Origin: Azadirachta indica
Taxonomy: Eukaryota; Streptophyta; Magnoliopsida; Sapindales; Meliaceae
Length of the DNA stretch: 64,000 bases
Assembly (NCBI GenBank): GCA_022749755.1
Contig: JAGQDM010000070.1
Span: forward strand, 2,517,189-2,581,188
Direction: 5' to 3'
A model generated the notes under the pieces. It searched no databases. It had not been told where the DNA came from and saw only the letters and a program-made list of their open reading frames with translations. A program made the position numbers and the translations under genes. Positions within the stretch are counted from its first letter, which is position 1, and each line of letters starts with the position of its first letter. Shown piece after piece: positions 11,193 to 24,601 of this stretch.

Positions 11193-14100
11193 GTGTGCTA
11201 GTACAATAAGGTAACCCTGTAGCATATGAGAGCCGAAAGCTCAATGAGGTACCAAGACCGCCCACAAACCATTGAATCAGCATCATAAAGAAAATCCTCC
11301 TTTTCAGAATAAAGGGGCTGGCAAAAGGACAGCATCAAGCTATACAGTATGACCGATCTCCGAGAGAAAGGCTTCGGGGTTCTCTTTCCTTGGTTTGACT
11401 AAACCGGCACTCGAACACTGGGTAAGAAGAAAGGGGCTTCTTTCTCTGATAGGGCCAACATCTTCTCTGACATTCATTTTCCCTTTATGGGTGAACCGTT
11501 CCTACAGCCCAACTATGATTCCAGCTACTCACCCTTGGACCCGCGTACTCATCGTGGTCGTCCCTCAGCCTCCCGCACCCATTTTTTTTCCTAACCATCC
11601 CTGGGAGGAGAATAAGGATAGCTAGTCACGGACGATTTTCTCACCTACATGGTATACGAATCCAAGACTTCCTAGCTAGAGGCTAGACGGTATCAAACCA
11701 CGGGACAGGGAAAAGAGAGCAGCTTTCTAGGTTCTACCATTGTAGGGTCAAAAATCTCAAACTAAATAGAAGCGGGTTCATTACGCCTGATTCGCCAAAG
11801 TACCACTGCCACCAGGGCTGACATCCTCCTATCGCCTACTAGCTGCATGCGTTATATACCTACTGCTTCTATCGATGGAAAGACCGAAGCACGTCTCCCT
11901 ATAGCTTTGACTGCCAGAGGTTGGGAAGAAGGGAGGTGACTGGGCCCTATCACAAAATGAGCAAGTTAGCGCCTTGGCAAAGCTTGGTGGCAGGTTTTGT
12001 CTTCAGAAGAATGTTTTTCAGCGGGAGTCTCATCTCAGGTTGAGGGGTTGTTGGCTGGTTCAGTCGCTTTCGATAATGGAAATTCGAGCCGAGCCGCTTT
12101 TCGCTTACCTTGCATACTACAGGAATGACTACATCAGAAACAGAAGATCTGACTAATAAAGTATTAGCGTGATACATACCTAGCTGCCTTCCCTTGATTC
12201 AAGGCCTAACGGTCCAGTCTACCAACTTATGGGAGTTCTTCATTTTAAATCATTTAGAATTACTTTTGGGTTCTCAGTGAGCCTATACCCCCCCCTCCTA
12301 TACTACCAGCTTCAGGTCGAATAATTCAACTACTTCACCGGAGAGAGGTGGAACTCATAGTTTGTGCCATTGATTGGTATAGAAGACTCAGGCTCTGACC
12401 CACTTGAATAGAAGAGAAGACTAAACCTCGAGAAGTCTATTATTTTCACTCTGCTATTAAGCTAGCTGGATGCGGGGGATTCTGACTAAACTAGTACTAC
12501 AGCTCTCGTGACCACTCCGCTTTGGGAGTCAAGGTCACAAGGCTTCCTTTCTATTTATTATTTATTTATTTTATTTATCATATAAATTGAGTGATTAGCC
12601 TTTCATCTTAATCCGAAGATCCAGATCCTTGTGGAAATGTTTGAAGAGATTTTTTTTTGATTCTTGCCGTGCACTCCGCTTTCTTTTCCTTTCCAGTATG
12701 GGGTGAGGGCCTTAGCTTCACAGTCTCTCTCGAATCTTGGGGCGAATCAGAAGGTCGAGTCGAGAGAAGGGTCAAGAACTGAAACTCTGGTAAGCGCTAA
12801 TCCTGATACATAGGGTTTTTTAGTTCTGCCTCTTCCCTTTCACACGGAGCTGGTTAAGCCAAACGAAATGACCCCTCAATTAATTCAAGTAGACAGAAAT
12901 CCCGTAGTGGATGAATTATATATAAAACTCTGCCCCTATATTTATATATTGTATTGGTGCTCGCAATTCTAAATTGAATTCACATCGAGACGCGGATAAG
13001 GAAGGGGCGAAAGCGCAGTCATGAATAGGAAAACCGGAAGTGATCGCATTCGTCGAAGCGAATTAAAAAAGAAAGCTAACCCTGATCGATGAGCAACAAG
13101 TAAAGGTTATCCTTCGATAAGAACAGGGGGATCTAGTAACCGCTAATCCCTATTGGTAGGTCTCGGTACCTTGTTCCCGGATAAAACCATCAGTAGACAC
13201 TACCGATGGGAAGGGGAGGCCCGCCCTACTTGCTCCAGCGTCCAGCTTTGAAGTTTGATAATCGATTGCTATGAGGTGCTTCGTGATCTCTTGTGTTGTT
13301 GGGCCATCGTGTAATGAAACAAGAAAGAAGACTATATAGAAGCTGAGCGGATAAGTCGATTCAGCTACTGGGATACGGCTCTTGGTTTAAGATCTATGCG
13401 CGAGAGACACTTTTCTTTTATGTTGACTAAGGGCCGACCGCGGTAGAGATGTGTTCGAACTGTTGCATGAAATTTTTTTTTTTTTTTTTTTTTTTAGCGT
13501 TGGCTTTGACCGATTCATCCTCCCCAGGGTGGATGGAGGGCATCAAGGAATGCCTGAAAGTTGGTAGTTGGCGGCCGATCTCCTTCCTGGAATCTCTTGA
13601 AGATATCTATGAAGAAGTCTCGCCTGAGCATGGATATGAAAATGGGTCAATGAACTGCTTTATGAACCTGTCTTTCTTGCTCCAACGCTTGCGCCAGTTG
13701 CAACTTTTCCGTTCTCTCAGATGAAATTATGTAAGATGACTTGGGTTCTCTAGGAATTCGGGATCATTCACTTTAGAGGCCCTAACTATAGTTCTTTTCC
13801 TGCCGCCCATGCTCTGCCGCCAGAATCTTAGTTTCTAATTATTGGAGTGGCAGGATTCACAACCATTGCAGTGACAGGTCGAGCTCTTACCTTTGCCTGA
13901 CTTATCGGGCCGGGGTCTCGCATTTATGTTATAGTTTCGCATTTGTCCTAGTTACCATTCCGATGTGGGTAGAGCGATGCTTTCCTAGCTGATTCAGTAA
14001 AGGCTCTCTTCTGGCTTCAAACTATCATCCTTTAGAGCGTGAGGTTTTTTTTTTTTTTTTGACTGGTCGACCGATGGCCTGTCTCCTACGAGAAAACCGT

Positions 14101-17100
14101 CCTTTGTGTGTCCGCCCCCGGGAAGTCAAAAACGGAAGGAAGTCTAACGTGCAGAGTCGTGGGTTTCTAATTGGTAGCTTGTAACTGATAAGACTTTATT
14201 ATTGAGCAGTGCCCGGTCTAAGTAAGGTGATGTCGATCTGTCCAATTGAAAAGGTTGGAAGTCTCGCTAGGGTGTCTCAGATGGAAGGTTGCCCATGTTT
14301 ATGGATTGGACGAAGACGAAAGCCACTGGCGAAGATCCGTGAAATGATTGTGCAGCAGTTCAGCTCTTAGCTTCATCTCTGTTTAGGCTGGGTGGGCAGC
14401 TCCATTGAAATACCGCCTAAAGTTCTCGGTTTTGCCTTTGCTTCGCCTCCCCCGGTCCCTATTCCCTTTTGGCTGGATTCGTCCCAAAATCATCTGGGAG
14501 TCATCACCGTATTTATTCGACATCGATTGCCCACTCATCAGATGGAAACTTTCATCAGGAGGCATCGTCCTATTGAAGAAAGGGGAATGCCCACTTTGTT
14601 TAAGTAGGCTACACTGGAGTAGCAAAGTAAGGGGTTGCTCAAGCTACAACGAAGAAAGCCGGTGTTGGTAGTTAAGAATTCTAGGCCAGAGCGGGTTCAG
14701 GCAGCTTAATACTTAGTAGTTTGCTCACCCCGAAATGAATAGAGTTCAAGTACTCACCCTACAAGTATGGAAAGTAGAAGGATTGAATATGAATATCTGG
14801 AAGTGTGATAGCGGATTGGCAGTCGAGGCAGGTCATGGGCTCAATCTCAGCCTCAGCCGATTCATTAGTTCTTTGGTTGCTGACTCTGATAGTGTGAAAG
14901 GGGCGAGATAGCTTATTAGTCAGGGTCAGGGCGGTCATCGGCTCAATCGAAGCCTCTTCTCATGCGCGGTGGTTCTATTGATTCAATCTCAAAGTGGTCA
15001 TTCCTATTGATTGAATCCCAACGGATATTGTATGGCAGTTCGATTCCTCTGCTCTGGTAGCTCTTGAAGCATGCAAGCAAGGAAGGAATCGGAAAGAGAG
15101 AGGAGAAGGATGGGTTTCAGGTAGTGAACTTCTTCTTGACCAAAGTAAGCTCCGTTCTCAAAAATCTTAGTTCGCTTTTCCCGAAACTGAAATATGAAAA
15201 ACGGAAATCAATTACATTACGAGCTATGAAAAGGAGCATTCCCGGCTAAGACAGTGGGCAAGGCACTAAGTTCATTCAAGGTTAAAGAAAGCTAGGCCCA
15301 GGGGGGACTTCCATCGGAGACATCCGCAGTGAAAACTGAAAGGAATAGGATGGGTTATCAAGGAAATTTTGAACTCGTGACGGAATGGAATGGTCTAGTT
15401 TGAGCTCCATCTCTCATGTTGAAGGGGATTGGCTGTCATGCATGAATCTTCTACTTTATTGGTGGAGTGACATGGGATCTAGTTCCAGATCTTGGGGTTC
15501 AGCTGAGTCTTCTTCTTCACACTCAACGAAAAGGGAAGCTAAAGGCAATGAGGGAAAGCTTTCTAGTCATGATATGGGCAATTCACACTAACCGAATCTC
15601 GCATAGAATCCATAAATGAATAAAGCATCTCAATTGGAGAAAAGTTCGTTTTCCCGGGAATGTCAACGAAATTCCACTCATAAGTAGGTTCACATCGTGA
15701 TCTAAGTTTCATTTCCGGTTATGATACTGGTAAAGAGTCCTATTCTTCTCCTTTCAACCGGTTATGAAATAATTCAATAGCTCCGGGCCCCTCACTGCAT
15801 TCCAGGGCAAGCCCCTACTAGATCCTACTATTCCTGATATTCCTACTGGATTTGAGCAACTCGAGTATGAACACTGTATCGCTATGCCCCTCGCTTAGCC
15901 CCGCTCTTTGGTTTAGGATGGATCCGGACTGGACTAAGCCTGAAGATAGAATTACGGACTGGAAGCGAAAACAAAATGGCTTCTTTCTTTGTCTCCGCTG
16001 GACTGTTTTGTAATAGCTTGATGAGCTGAACCAAGCCAAACAAGAGATATTACGTTTACGTTCTACCTTCTGCTTCGAGCCCGGCCGAGAGTGAGCTTCC
16101 CGATAGTCTCTTCCTTCCTAGAAATAGAACTATAACTAGAAAAAACCCGTCCCGTCTCCTTACTCGAAATATCTGAGATAGCTCCGTCAACTAATAACAA
16201 CTACAACTAATAACTTCTAATAGACGAGCCCTGTTCTGAACTTGCTTCTTGGTATGGTACAGGAGGAGGGGCGAAGAATGATAGTTCTAGTGGAGCTTCT
16301 GCCTAATCTTTAGTACCGCTTTGAGATTGAATCTTTAGAACCATGTGCCTAAGAGGGCGAGGACCTTTCTAGCCATAATTCTTCCCCCCTCCTTTAAAAT
16401 AGTGATCTATCCCGTCAATCCCACCCGCGAGCTATCCATTCTAACCTGTCTTTGCCTAGCAAGATACGTCTAGTTCTCCCGCCGCTTGCCTATCTCAGTA
16501 GGAAATTGGAACAGTCGGAGATTTCAAAGGCGAAGCCGAGGCAAGGAAGCAATCCTCAAGAAGAGAGGGGTTCGGTCTCATTTGATCCATTGGCCGACTT
16601 CGATTTCGATTTACTTGGCCCAACTTCCCAACTTCAGCGGATGTTGTACTACTTGGATCGAGGAGGTTAGGTACTATCAATTCGGACATGGGGTGGGATG
16701 GGATCTTGCAAGCGAAACTCTAAATTCTGATGAAACTCGAAATTCTGATTGACAGGTTCTATTATGGATTCCAGTGGGTTCCACGAGCGAGTCTGACCAG
16801 TTCCACTCGCGGTTGCACCGAGTTCCACCACCGACTCAAGACTAGTTCCAATAGATATTATGACGGGGTGATGGATCGTGCACTTGCAAGCTCCACTCTT
16901 GATTTCGAGGAGGGCAAATGCAGATGATTCCGGTCATTCATATGAGGCAAATGAATCAAAACCGTGCCCAGCAAGACTGAATCTAGGCCTCGGGCTCACA
17001 TGGGCGATCCATTCCAAACGTAGTGAAAGGATCAAGTCCAAAGAAAGGTTTTGAAGGCATAAGCACATAGATCACTACGCGCTAAGCCAATTCAATTCCA

Positions 17101-20100
17101 TTTTCAGTCTTACCTGGCAACCATAGGAAGATGGATCTCTCCAAACAAAGAGATGAGCTATCCACAAAAAAGAAAAAAAAAAAAAGACGAGGCCAAAAGA
17201 CCCGAATTCTATTATGTCATTCTTTCTATTTGAAAGACTCTCCCATTCAGCAGTTTTTTCTTCGGCGGAATCTAAGACAATAAGTCCCTGCAGTGCAGGG
17301 GGGGGGGGGTACAAAGAAAAGAATAGAAAGTCACGAAGACCTGTGAAATGATTATCCAGAGATTCAGATTTGAATGGAAATCATTATTGAAAGCGCTTTC
17401 GAAAACCTAGCAAATGGGGCTGCTTTCGCTTATAGGGCCATCCTCACTAAGATGGAATTGTCCACTTTACAAGAGATCAGACAAAAAAAAAAAAAAAAAG
17501 AGAGGGAGAGTGTCGATCGAATGCTCCTAATAAGGCTTTCAATGCAATCGAATTGAGTCAAGCAAAGCTTTCCGACTGGAGAGTGGTCTACTATTTTATT
17601 TTATAGCACAGGTAGCAAAAGACATCTATACTTGTACCTAAACCAAGAGTTCTTCCTAGAGAAGCCGGTCTAACCTAGCCTAGATTGTGGCATTAATAAA
17701 CAAGAAACAAGGGAACCACGAAAAGAAAAGGGAGAGTAGAAGACTCAAGCCCATGCCAATCCCTTGAAAGGGAATCTGCAAACTGGGAATAGGCAAGATG
17801 AGAATCTATTAGGCGGGAGAATGTGGAGGAAATGAAAGTTGGAACGTGGTACAGATCCTTAACTAAGAAGTACTCTTTAGCAGGCGCGGGATCAACGTCA
17901 ATAGATCTTTACTTTCAGTTGGAACCGTTGGGCTACATACATCATAATCGAAAGAGAAGCGGGTGACTCTCAAGCAGCTTTCCCTGGGTGAGGCATAAAG
18001 AAGGAAGCAGGGGCTTCAAAGAAGTGAAAAAAAAAAAAAACTGCAAGATAGGATTCGAAAAGTGAACAATAGACTATTGATTCTCAAAGTGGGCAGAAGA
18101 CGAAGGGACAGAATGCGCAAGAGTCGGTTTTTCTATTTAGTAAGAGACTCCAGCTGAGAAAGCTACTCTTATGCTTTCACGGGATGGGCTTCTCAGTCAA
18201 CCTTCTCTTATCCTTTTCTTTCTCAGTCAAATCAACCCTTAGTGGAGAAGCTGACAGCTCTAGTGTGCCAGACAGAAAGAATCAATCTCTCAAACCATTT
18301 CTCTTAAAAGTATTTGTTTCAATCCAAGTCAACGGCCTCCATTTGGAATATCAGGCCAGGCAAGGCTCTAAGCTCCATGTGAAACTCCAGGTGGGGCGGT
18401 TCACCCAATAGCAGTTCTACTTATCACGAAAATCGATGCCCGAGTCCTAGTTTGAGGTGATGACATTGATAGGATTCGAAAGAAAGAAGATCGTGGGGAA
18501 AGGTCATGTACGATCGATAGAATATCAATGCCAAAGAGAAGCATGCCAATAGGTGCTGGAAAGAATTTGATTGCTCAGTAAACTTCTAATAAGAAGATAG
18601 ATCTTCAATTGCTTATATAAAGATAAAGTAAAGAGAGAGAAATGGATCTTGCATTAAATAGATCTAATCCTGTGAATAAATAAGATAAGATCTTTTGGGC
18701 TCTACTAGCGTCAGGTAGGTTTAGAATCCTTGAGAAAGAAAGAGAAGTGCCGCTTCGTCTCCACTAAAGAATTGGTCCCATCAGTCTTCCCCTTACAACT
18801 GCGACCTATGACCCCCCTTCTAGTCAATGCTTGTCACCTCAAGGTTGATAGCCATCTTCTTTTCATGGAGGATCTTCCCTTCCGCCCTTTGACCTCCTCT
18901 CAGCCCACTTCCGAGCCTGGCCTGCTCAGTCCTTTTTCTTATGGTTGCTTTGCTTCCTCGATAGGAGCTTGGTCCACCGGCCGCTTCCTCATACATATTA
19001 TCGGAGCGGGGATGGAATAGAAAGCAAAGGGACCCATAGGATACCTTGTACTCAACTCTACCACCCGTTGATTCTTGAGAGATACCTCTGTGACTCTTTC
19101 GCCTGAGGTTTGGAACTCAATTCCTATTGAATGTCTTTCCTTGTCTTTTCTTAGTTTGATGGGCATTGAAAGATGAATCAAGCAAGCTCGTAGGCGGGAA
19201 TGGACACTTTGGTTGATTATGAACTGGTGTAGTCTATCTCTTGACTGACCGGTAGGCGGAAAGGTATTCTAGGGGGCGACAAAGCCGGTAGGACAGACCG
19301 ACCCTTAGTATGTACTCTTTGGAAGTCCTGATCGAGTAGAACTAGCCGAATCACTTGTGGTTATCACGTACGTAATGACTTGAAGCTGATAGAACGCTTT
19401 ATGAAGCAAGGCAAGTCCCCCTGCCTGGAAGGTCAGTCAAAGGCTATTGAAGTAAAGTCTCGCGGGCGGGTTAGAACCCAGGTGGGCAAGTGATGGCAAT
19501 GGCAGGCAGACCCACTCTATTTCTTGCTATCTTTCTATAGTGGAGCTTCGCGTTCTGTAGGTGGTAAGGTACAAAAACGGGGATCTCAGCTAGATCAGTC
19601 CGGATCACGGTCTTCAAGAAATGCGGGATCAAGGCGCTGGTTAGCAGCCGGTATGCTCGAATCAATGGCATCGAATGCAAGCTGTGACTGAACTGCCTTA
19701 CTGTCCGAGGAGGGTGAATCAATAGGAATAGGCAGAGAATGCCCAATAGGGTCTTTGGCTGTTTTATCATCTATAGAATCTGCTGTGGTTGAGGATGAAA
19801 GTCTGAATTTGAATCTTCCTCAATCAATTCCTTTTTCATACTTCGAGGGACCTAAAAGCAGTAAGGATAGACTATAGTAGCTATTCCATCCACCAAGGAA
19901 GAGTGAAAATGGAGCTCCGATGGCCTTTCATTCGTGACTTGGCTTTCCCCGAAGTGGGCTACCACTCTATTTATTTGAATCCTTTTTCTACTTTGACTGG
20001 GGTGCGCCTCGCTTCTGCTATGGATCCGGACTGGGACTACTCAATCAATCTGTCACTTCCTGCCTTGCCCTTTACCTTTAATCGGGATGGTTTAGCCACT

Positions 20101-21569
20101 TTACAACTCTTGGTAGTTGTGGTCGTGACTGGTCCAATGTATGCCTACAAAAGAAGAACAAAAGAAGTATGTGGTATGTCAATTGTCCGCATTGCGTACT
20201 TTGCGTTATAGCTCCCGGCACAAAACTTCAAAAATGGCTTTAGGTAAGTAAGGTTGGTCCGTCCAATCTACACGAAATACATTATCTAAGGTTGATTCCA
20301 CTATAGGGCCAACGGACGACCACGTTCACTTTGCTTTGCAAGCCCAGGAATCTCACTCTCTCGCTGCCGGTGCCGACCCCTACAAAACAAACCTATCCCG
20401 TTGATTCTTCTTTCTGCGAGCCAAGCTTCATGCCAATTCAGTCAAAAAAAAATTTCTTGTGAGTCAAGCTCCTGTAGTTTCTGGACGGGATGAAATCTAC
20501 ACTTGTCCTAATCACAACAAACTGTCCTACTGACTTCCCTTCCTTTATTAGAGGTTCATTGTTCGGATTCTACGGCCCGTACCGATGGCATTTTCTTTCT
20601 CAGTTCTCTTCCTAGATAGGTTCCGACCACCCTTTCCCTATACAAACAAGATGAGTCCACCTTCCCCCTCCCTTTTTGGTCGAGTCTTCCTGCGGTACAA
20701 GAAAGAAAAAGATTGAGGAGTCTCGCCCGGATAAAAGCAGGGTGCAACCTTAGTCAAAGAGAGAGAGGGGAAAGAGGATAACTATACTACCTGCTACGTA
20801 TATCGAGGATTTGAGTTCCTACTTTAATAGCACTCGACTTCTCTTGCTCTACAAATAATGACATGAATAGTATGAAATCAAAGACCATTCCGACACAATA
20901 CGACTTCTTATCTTCTTCTTCCTACTTGACAGGGGGCAAGATCATTCGAAAAGCATCTATCGCAAATCGTAAGGGCTACTCAATCCAACCTGTGATCCAG
21001 AGAGCTACTTCGCCACCGAGAACTACCAACCTTTGACTCCACTCCTCAGGCCTCACCCGCATTCACCGTCAGCATAAGCCCATATATTGACCACTACGAA
21101 CGGATATCATCTTCTTGGAAGCAAGATGGCAATACAAAGATATGGTCCAAAGCCCGCAGCAGAACGAGTTTTCTTTTCAGGTGTCCAAAGAGCGGATTCG
21201 ATAGTCAATCCCTTTCCCGACAGCATGCAGTCAACCTCTCTCCATTAAGAAGGGGGTAAAAAGCTCCAACTTGAAGTTAAGCTATCGAGAAAAGAGGTGT
21301 TGCTGTCTTTCTCTTTCTTTCTGATTTGAGGTGGTCTTTTCTCCTAGGTGCCGGTTACATATGACATATATATATATAGTGACTTTTCTCTGTTCTCAAA
21401 GGCGAAGAAGAGGCAAGAGCTATACCTTCTAGAACCGGAGCTATAACTGCTATAAAGAAAGCAGATGCGCAGGAACGATCCCTAAAGCAAATACTCGGAA
21501 TGCTCCACGACTAAGTATACCCATTCAGACTCGCTTTTGTTCAATTATAAATAGAAATAAATAACCACT
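11193..21569. other. 10.4 kb without a recognised gene (arm 1)
   Basis: Only ORFs under about 105 codons are present and I recognise none. Notable are a long T tract at about 13472-13494, other homopolymers near 14045, 17170, 17487 and 18030 that differ in length between arms, an A/T-rich run near 12550-12590, and a TA microsatellite near 21366-21378. An ORF at 19903-20211 (102 codons) and one on the minus strand at 19471-19770 (99 codons) are the longest; the first is altered by frameshift in arm 2. I saw no tRNA, rRNA or conserved mitochondrial protein gene. Confidence 0.55.
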
Positions 21570-22349
21570 TTAATGGAGATTTATAGCATCATTCAAGTAA
21601 ATACAGATTAAGATCGTAAAAACATAAGCTTGTAATATAGCTACACCTAATTCCAGGCCGGTTAATGCAAGAACTATAAATAAAGGACCAAGACCTATGA
21701 AATAGAAAAGATTATTCATACATAGCATAGTCCAAGCGAACCCACTTAAAATCTTTACTAAACTATGACCGGCCATCATATTAGCAAATAAACGTATTCC
21801 TAAGCTTAATGCGCGAAAACAATAAGAGATTAGCTCAAGGAGTACTAAAAAAGGCGCTAACGGCAGTGGGACTCCTGCAGGTAATAAGAAGCTTAAAAAA
21901 TGAAGCCCATTTCTTTGAAATCCCACTAACGTAATGCCAATAAAAATCGAAAATGAGAGACCCAAAGTAATGAGAAAATGACTTGTAACTGTGAAGCTAT
22001 AAGGTATCATACCCTGGAGATTACAAAATAACAAAAAAGTCAAAGTGACCAAGATGCAAGGGAAAAACTTTTGTTTAACATTTCCGGAAAGACCACCTAT
22101 TTGTTCGTTTACCAGGTTCAGCACGAAATCATAAATAAACTCTACCAAGGATTGCCAAGCATTTGGTACTAAATTTCCTCCTCCGTTTTTAGTAACAAAA
22201 TGAACCAGAAGTAGGACCAAACTGAGAGTTAGCAGCATAAACAAAGATGAATTTGTGAATGAGAAATACAAGTTTCCTATATTCATAGGAATCAATGGGA
22301 GAATGGCAAATTGCTCAAGGGGGCTGTTGGGCGTAATCGTAAGAAACAC
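21570..22349 (-). CDS. atp6: ATP synthase Fo subunit a (complete frame in arm 1)
   Basis: Encodes subunit a of mitochondrial ATP synthase, which forms the proton path against the c-ring. The 259-residue frame has the conserved core: SPLEQFAILPLIPMNIGN at residues 9-26, NAWQSLVEFIYDFVLNLVNE from about 63, and LGIRLFANMMAGH with the essential arginine at 186. The C-terminus is ...IYLNDAINLH, then TAA. One residue normally present (Asp after Gly219, in IGDLG) is missing here but kept in arm 2. No ATG is available: the frame opens with GTG, and an in-frame TGA lies two codons upstream. ACG codons 4 and 6 are alternative edited starts. Many positions carry edited-type residues in the DNA, including the stop. 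The usual variable plant N-terminal extension is absent. Confidence 0.96.
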   Translation of the reverse strand: MFLTITPNSPLEQFAILPLIPMNIGNLYFSFTNSSLFMLLTLSLVLLLVHFVTKNGGGNLVPNAWQSLVEFIYDFVLNLVNEQIGGLSGNVKQKFFPCILVTLTFLLFCNLQGMIPYSFTVTSHFLITLGLSFSIFIGITLVGFQRNGLHFLSFLLPAGVPLPLAPFLVLLELISYCFRALSLGIRLFANMMAGHSLVKILSGFAWTMLCMNNLFYFIGLGPLFIVLALTGLELGVAILQAYVFTILICIYLNDAINLH

Positions 22350-22685
22350 TTTTCAATTTCATCCCTGTAGTTCCGCTTCTTGCTCTAAAAATGTTGTAAG
22401 AAAGACTTGCCGGAAATCGCCTTGGTCCAACCAAGAAAGGCATGGGAGTCTTTGGGCATTGCTTGGGCCGAGTTAAGTAAAGACTACCTACCTATAAAGA
22501 TCCCTCGTTGCACACTTTCTATATCTCTGTCTCCATTATCGGCTGCATGCTCTAATTATCTCGCTCTTGAACAAGCCACCATTCTGACTCTTGTTGTATT
22601 GTTGTGATATTCTACTTCTTAGAAGTTCTATTTCAAAATACGTTCACACCCAGACTACCGTTGCTTGGATCCCTCCACGGCCCGA

Positions 22686-22752
22686 GTTTATACCTCTCGG
22701 TCATGTTGTTTTTGACGAGACTCTCTTCCCTTTTGCAGGTGTCCACCCTCGT
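22686..22752 (+). pseudogene. Ty1/copia fragment, integrase-RT linker (arm 1)
   Basis: A short stretch reads VYTSR, then after a one-base shift HVVFDETLFPFAGVHP. This is the typical copia-type segment between integrase and reverse transcriptase (the RHVVFDE motif). It is a small relic with a frameshift. It lies on the strand opposite to the other copia piece at 23930-24432, so the two are separate or rearranged fragments. Confidence 0.7.
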
Positions 22753-23929
22753 GAGTGAGCCAGCACTCATAAAGACGTAAGTAGAGACAGTGATCCCTCG
22801 TCTCCCAGGTCATCTTCTGCTGTTCCCGTTCCCATCCATCCGAAGGGGCCAAAAGCCTTGTTCAAAAGATGTTAAAATAACTATAACTATTTTGTTATTG
22901 AAAGCTCTCAGCTCAGCCTCTTCGCTAAGCTGCCGCTAAGCTACTTCTCCGCCCCGTGTTCGATTGATGAGCCAGCCCTCCGAATGGTAGATTTGTATGA
23001 ACTACATAGAATTGAGTCGCACTTCCGGCGGAGACTAACTTATGGTATGCAAAGCACGAGAATACAGGTTCTGTCTCCCTCTCAACTCGAACGAAGTAAA
23101 AGCGCGAGATCCTTTGCTTGATTAGCATTGATGGAGCATAGATGGAACAACAAAGTAGTTCTGTTCCCTGCATCCGCTAGCAAAGAATGGAATGCAAACT
23201 GCCTGTCCGTGTGTCCCTGATAAGTGTTTGTTGACTTACCTTACCTTGTATTGTAGGCCAACAACCGGGGCTTACAGCGGGTTCTTTAGGAGCGCTCCCT
23301 ATTTCGATTTAGAGAAGTCCTGTTCCGCTATACACAAGCGAGAACTCTTTTCGAGGTACTCCAAAATGCGGGAAGAGGTAACCCTTCATAGATCTTTAGC
23401 CTTTACTTATGATAGTCAGGATCTTATACTCTTATACAACATAAACACTCCACCAAATACATGGTCAAGTAAGTTCAAATCAAAGGGAGGAGCAGCTCTT
23501 TGAAAAGGTCAGTAGAGATTCCTTCGCCCAGCTTATGCTGTGCTTGTTTTCTATTTCTTGAAGACGAAGAATAAAGGATTTTTGCGCTCTGGATAGGTAC
23601 TTTGAAGTGAAGGACTCGGAGTCGCAGTCGATCGAAACGATTACTATTACTACGCCCAGGACAAAAGTGGAGTTCGGTTTGCATCTCCGAAGAGAGAGCA
23701 ACTGTCGCTGTCATCTCCCGGAAGAGAAACTGATGCTCATCATGCCAAATGGAACTCCTAGATGGAGCACTTGTGACCAGTAAGTAAGGAAAGGAACTCC
23801 CATATCAAAGGCTAGCTGCTAGCTTACATGCCAGATGGGTCCTTTCTCCCCTTTGGTTGGTGGCTTTATGGTTGAATGTTTTCCGCCTGCTGGGCAATTT
23901 GGGCGGGATCTTGCAAACCAATCTTTTCA
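22753..23929. other. Region between copia relics, no recognised gene (arm 1)
   Basis: Short ORFs only. A plus-strand frame at 23192-23503 (103 codons) is identical in the mirrored arm 2 frame, but I do not recognise it. A minus-strand frame of about 80 codons at 22925-23173 is also largely conserved between arms. Confidence 0.45.
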
Positions 23930-24432
23930 AAGAATAGAGAAGCGGCCCGATTATCACAATATAACCGCATGGGCTCTTCAACCAAAACTTTCAATTCCTG
24001 CAACATAAGCCACAATAATTCACAAACAGTATGGGCCATAGCTTTTTACTCTGCCTCAGCACTAGAACGAGCACCTACACTTTGCTTTTGACTTTTCCAC
24101 CTCCCAAAACAAAAATGAATGTACAATAGCCGATAGTGGAGCTCCTATCTAATGGAGAACCAGCCCAATCAGCATCTGACAAACTTTCAATACAAATGCC
24201 CAAATGCCCATGGGGCTTATACAACAGTCCTTGTCCGGGAGCTTTCTTCAGATACCGTACGTATAACAGCTTCCCAGTGAAGAACTCGAGGGGTCTTCAT
24301 AAACTGGCCGACCACGCTAACTGGAAATGCAATGTCTGGACGAGGTCGGTGAGTGGGATAGGTAAAGGCTATATGCTTCTCATTTCGGTATTGCATTTCA
24401 TCAAGATGATGGACGAGAAATGGTAAATTCAT
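23930..24432 (-). pseudogene. Ty1/copia RT-RNase H relic (arm 1)
   Basis: The minus strand gives HRPRPDIAFPVSVVGQFM and then PRVLHWEAVIRT, followed in other frames by a serine-rich link and SAEAE-KAMAHTVCELLWL, then EEPMRLYCDNRAASLF. This is the end of copia RT and the RNase H domain (the SAEAEYKA and YCDN motifs). Stops and frameshifts make it non-functional. Similarity ends after the AASLF motif, where other sequence is joined. Confidence 0.87.
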
Positions 24433-24516
24433 CGACGGGCATCCATTTTGATAGCAGGTTGTCCACTTGGGAAGTCCCCCTCTGTTTAAACATGACTCCT
24501 CTCATCCTCCTTCTAT

Positions 24517-24601
24517 CCATAGATACCTGAATATCCATTGTTCCTGACTCTTTGGGCCAACTACTTAGTGGCCAGGGATTTACATTATCAGGTATCTATG
24601 G
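24517..24601. repeat. 14-bp inverted repeat around a 57-nt loop (arm 1)
   Basis: CCATAGATACCTGA at 24517-24530 is the exact reverse complement of TCAGGTATCTATGG at 24588-24601. It straddles the start of the plant-mobile-domain-like pseudogene, and the same structure is in arm 2 at 27582-27666. It could be a remnant terminal inverted repeat or a chance stem-loop. Confidence 0.75.

Noticed and set aside
13449..13724. 91-codon ORF with a phenylalanine run
   Set aside because: The run is a long T tract whose length differs between arms, and the rest is not recognised.
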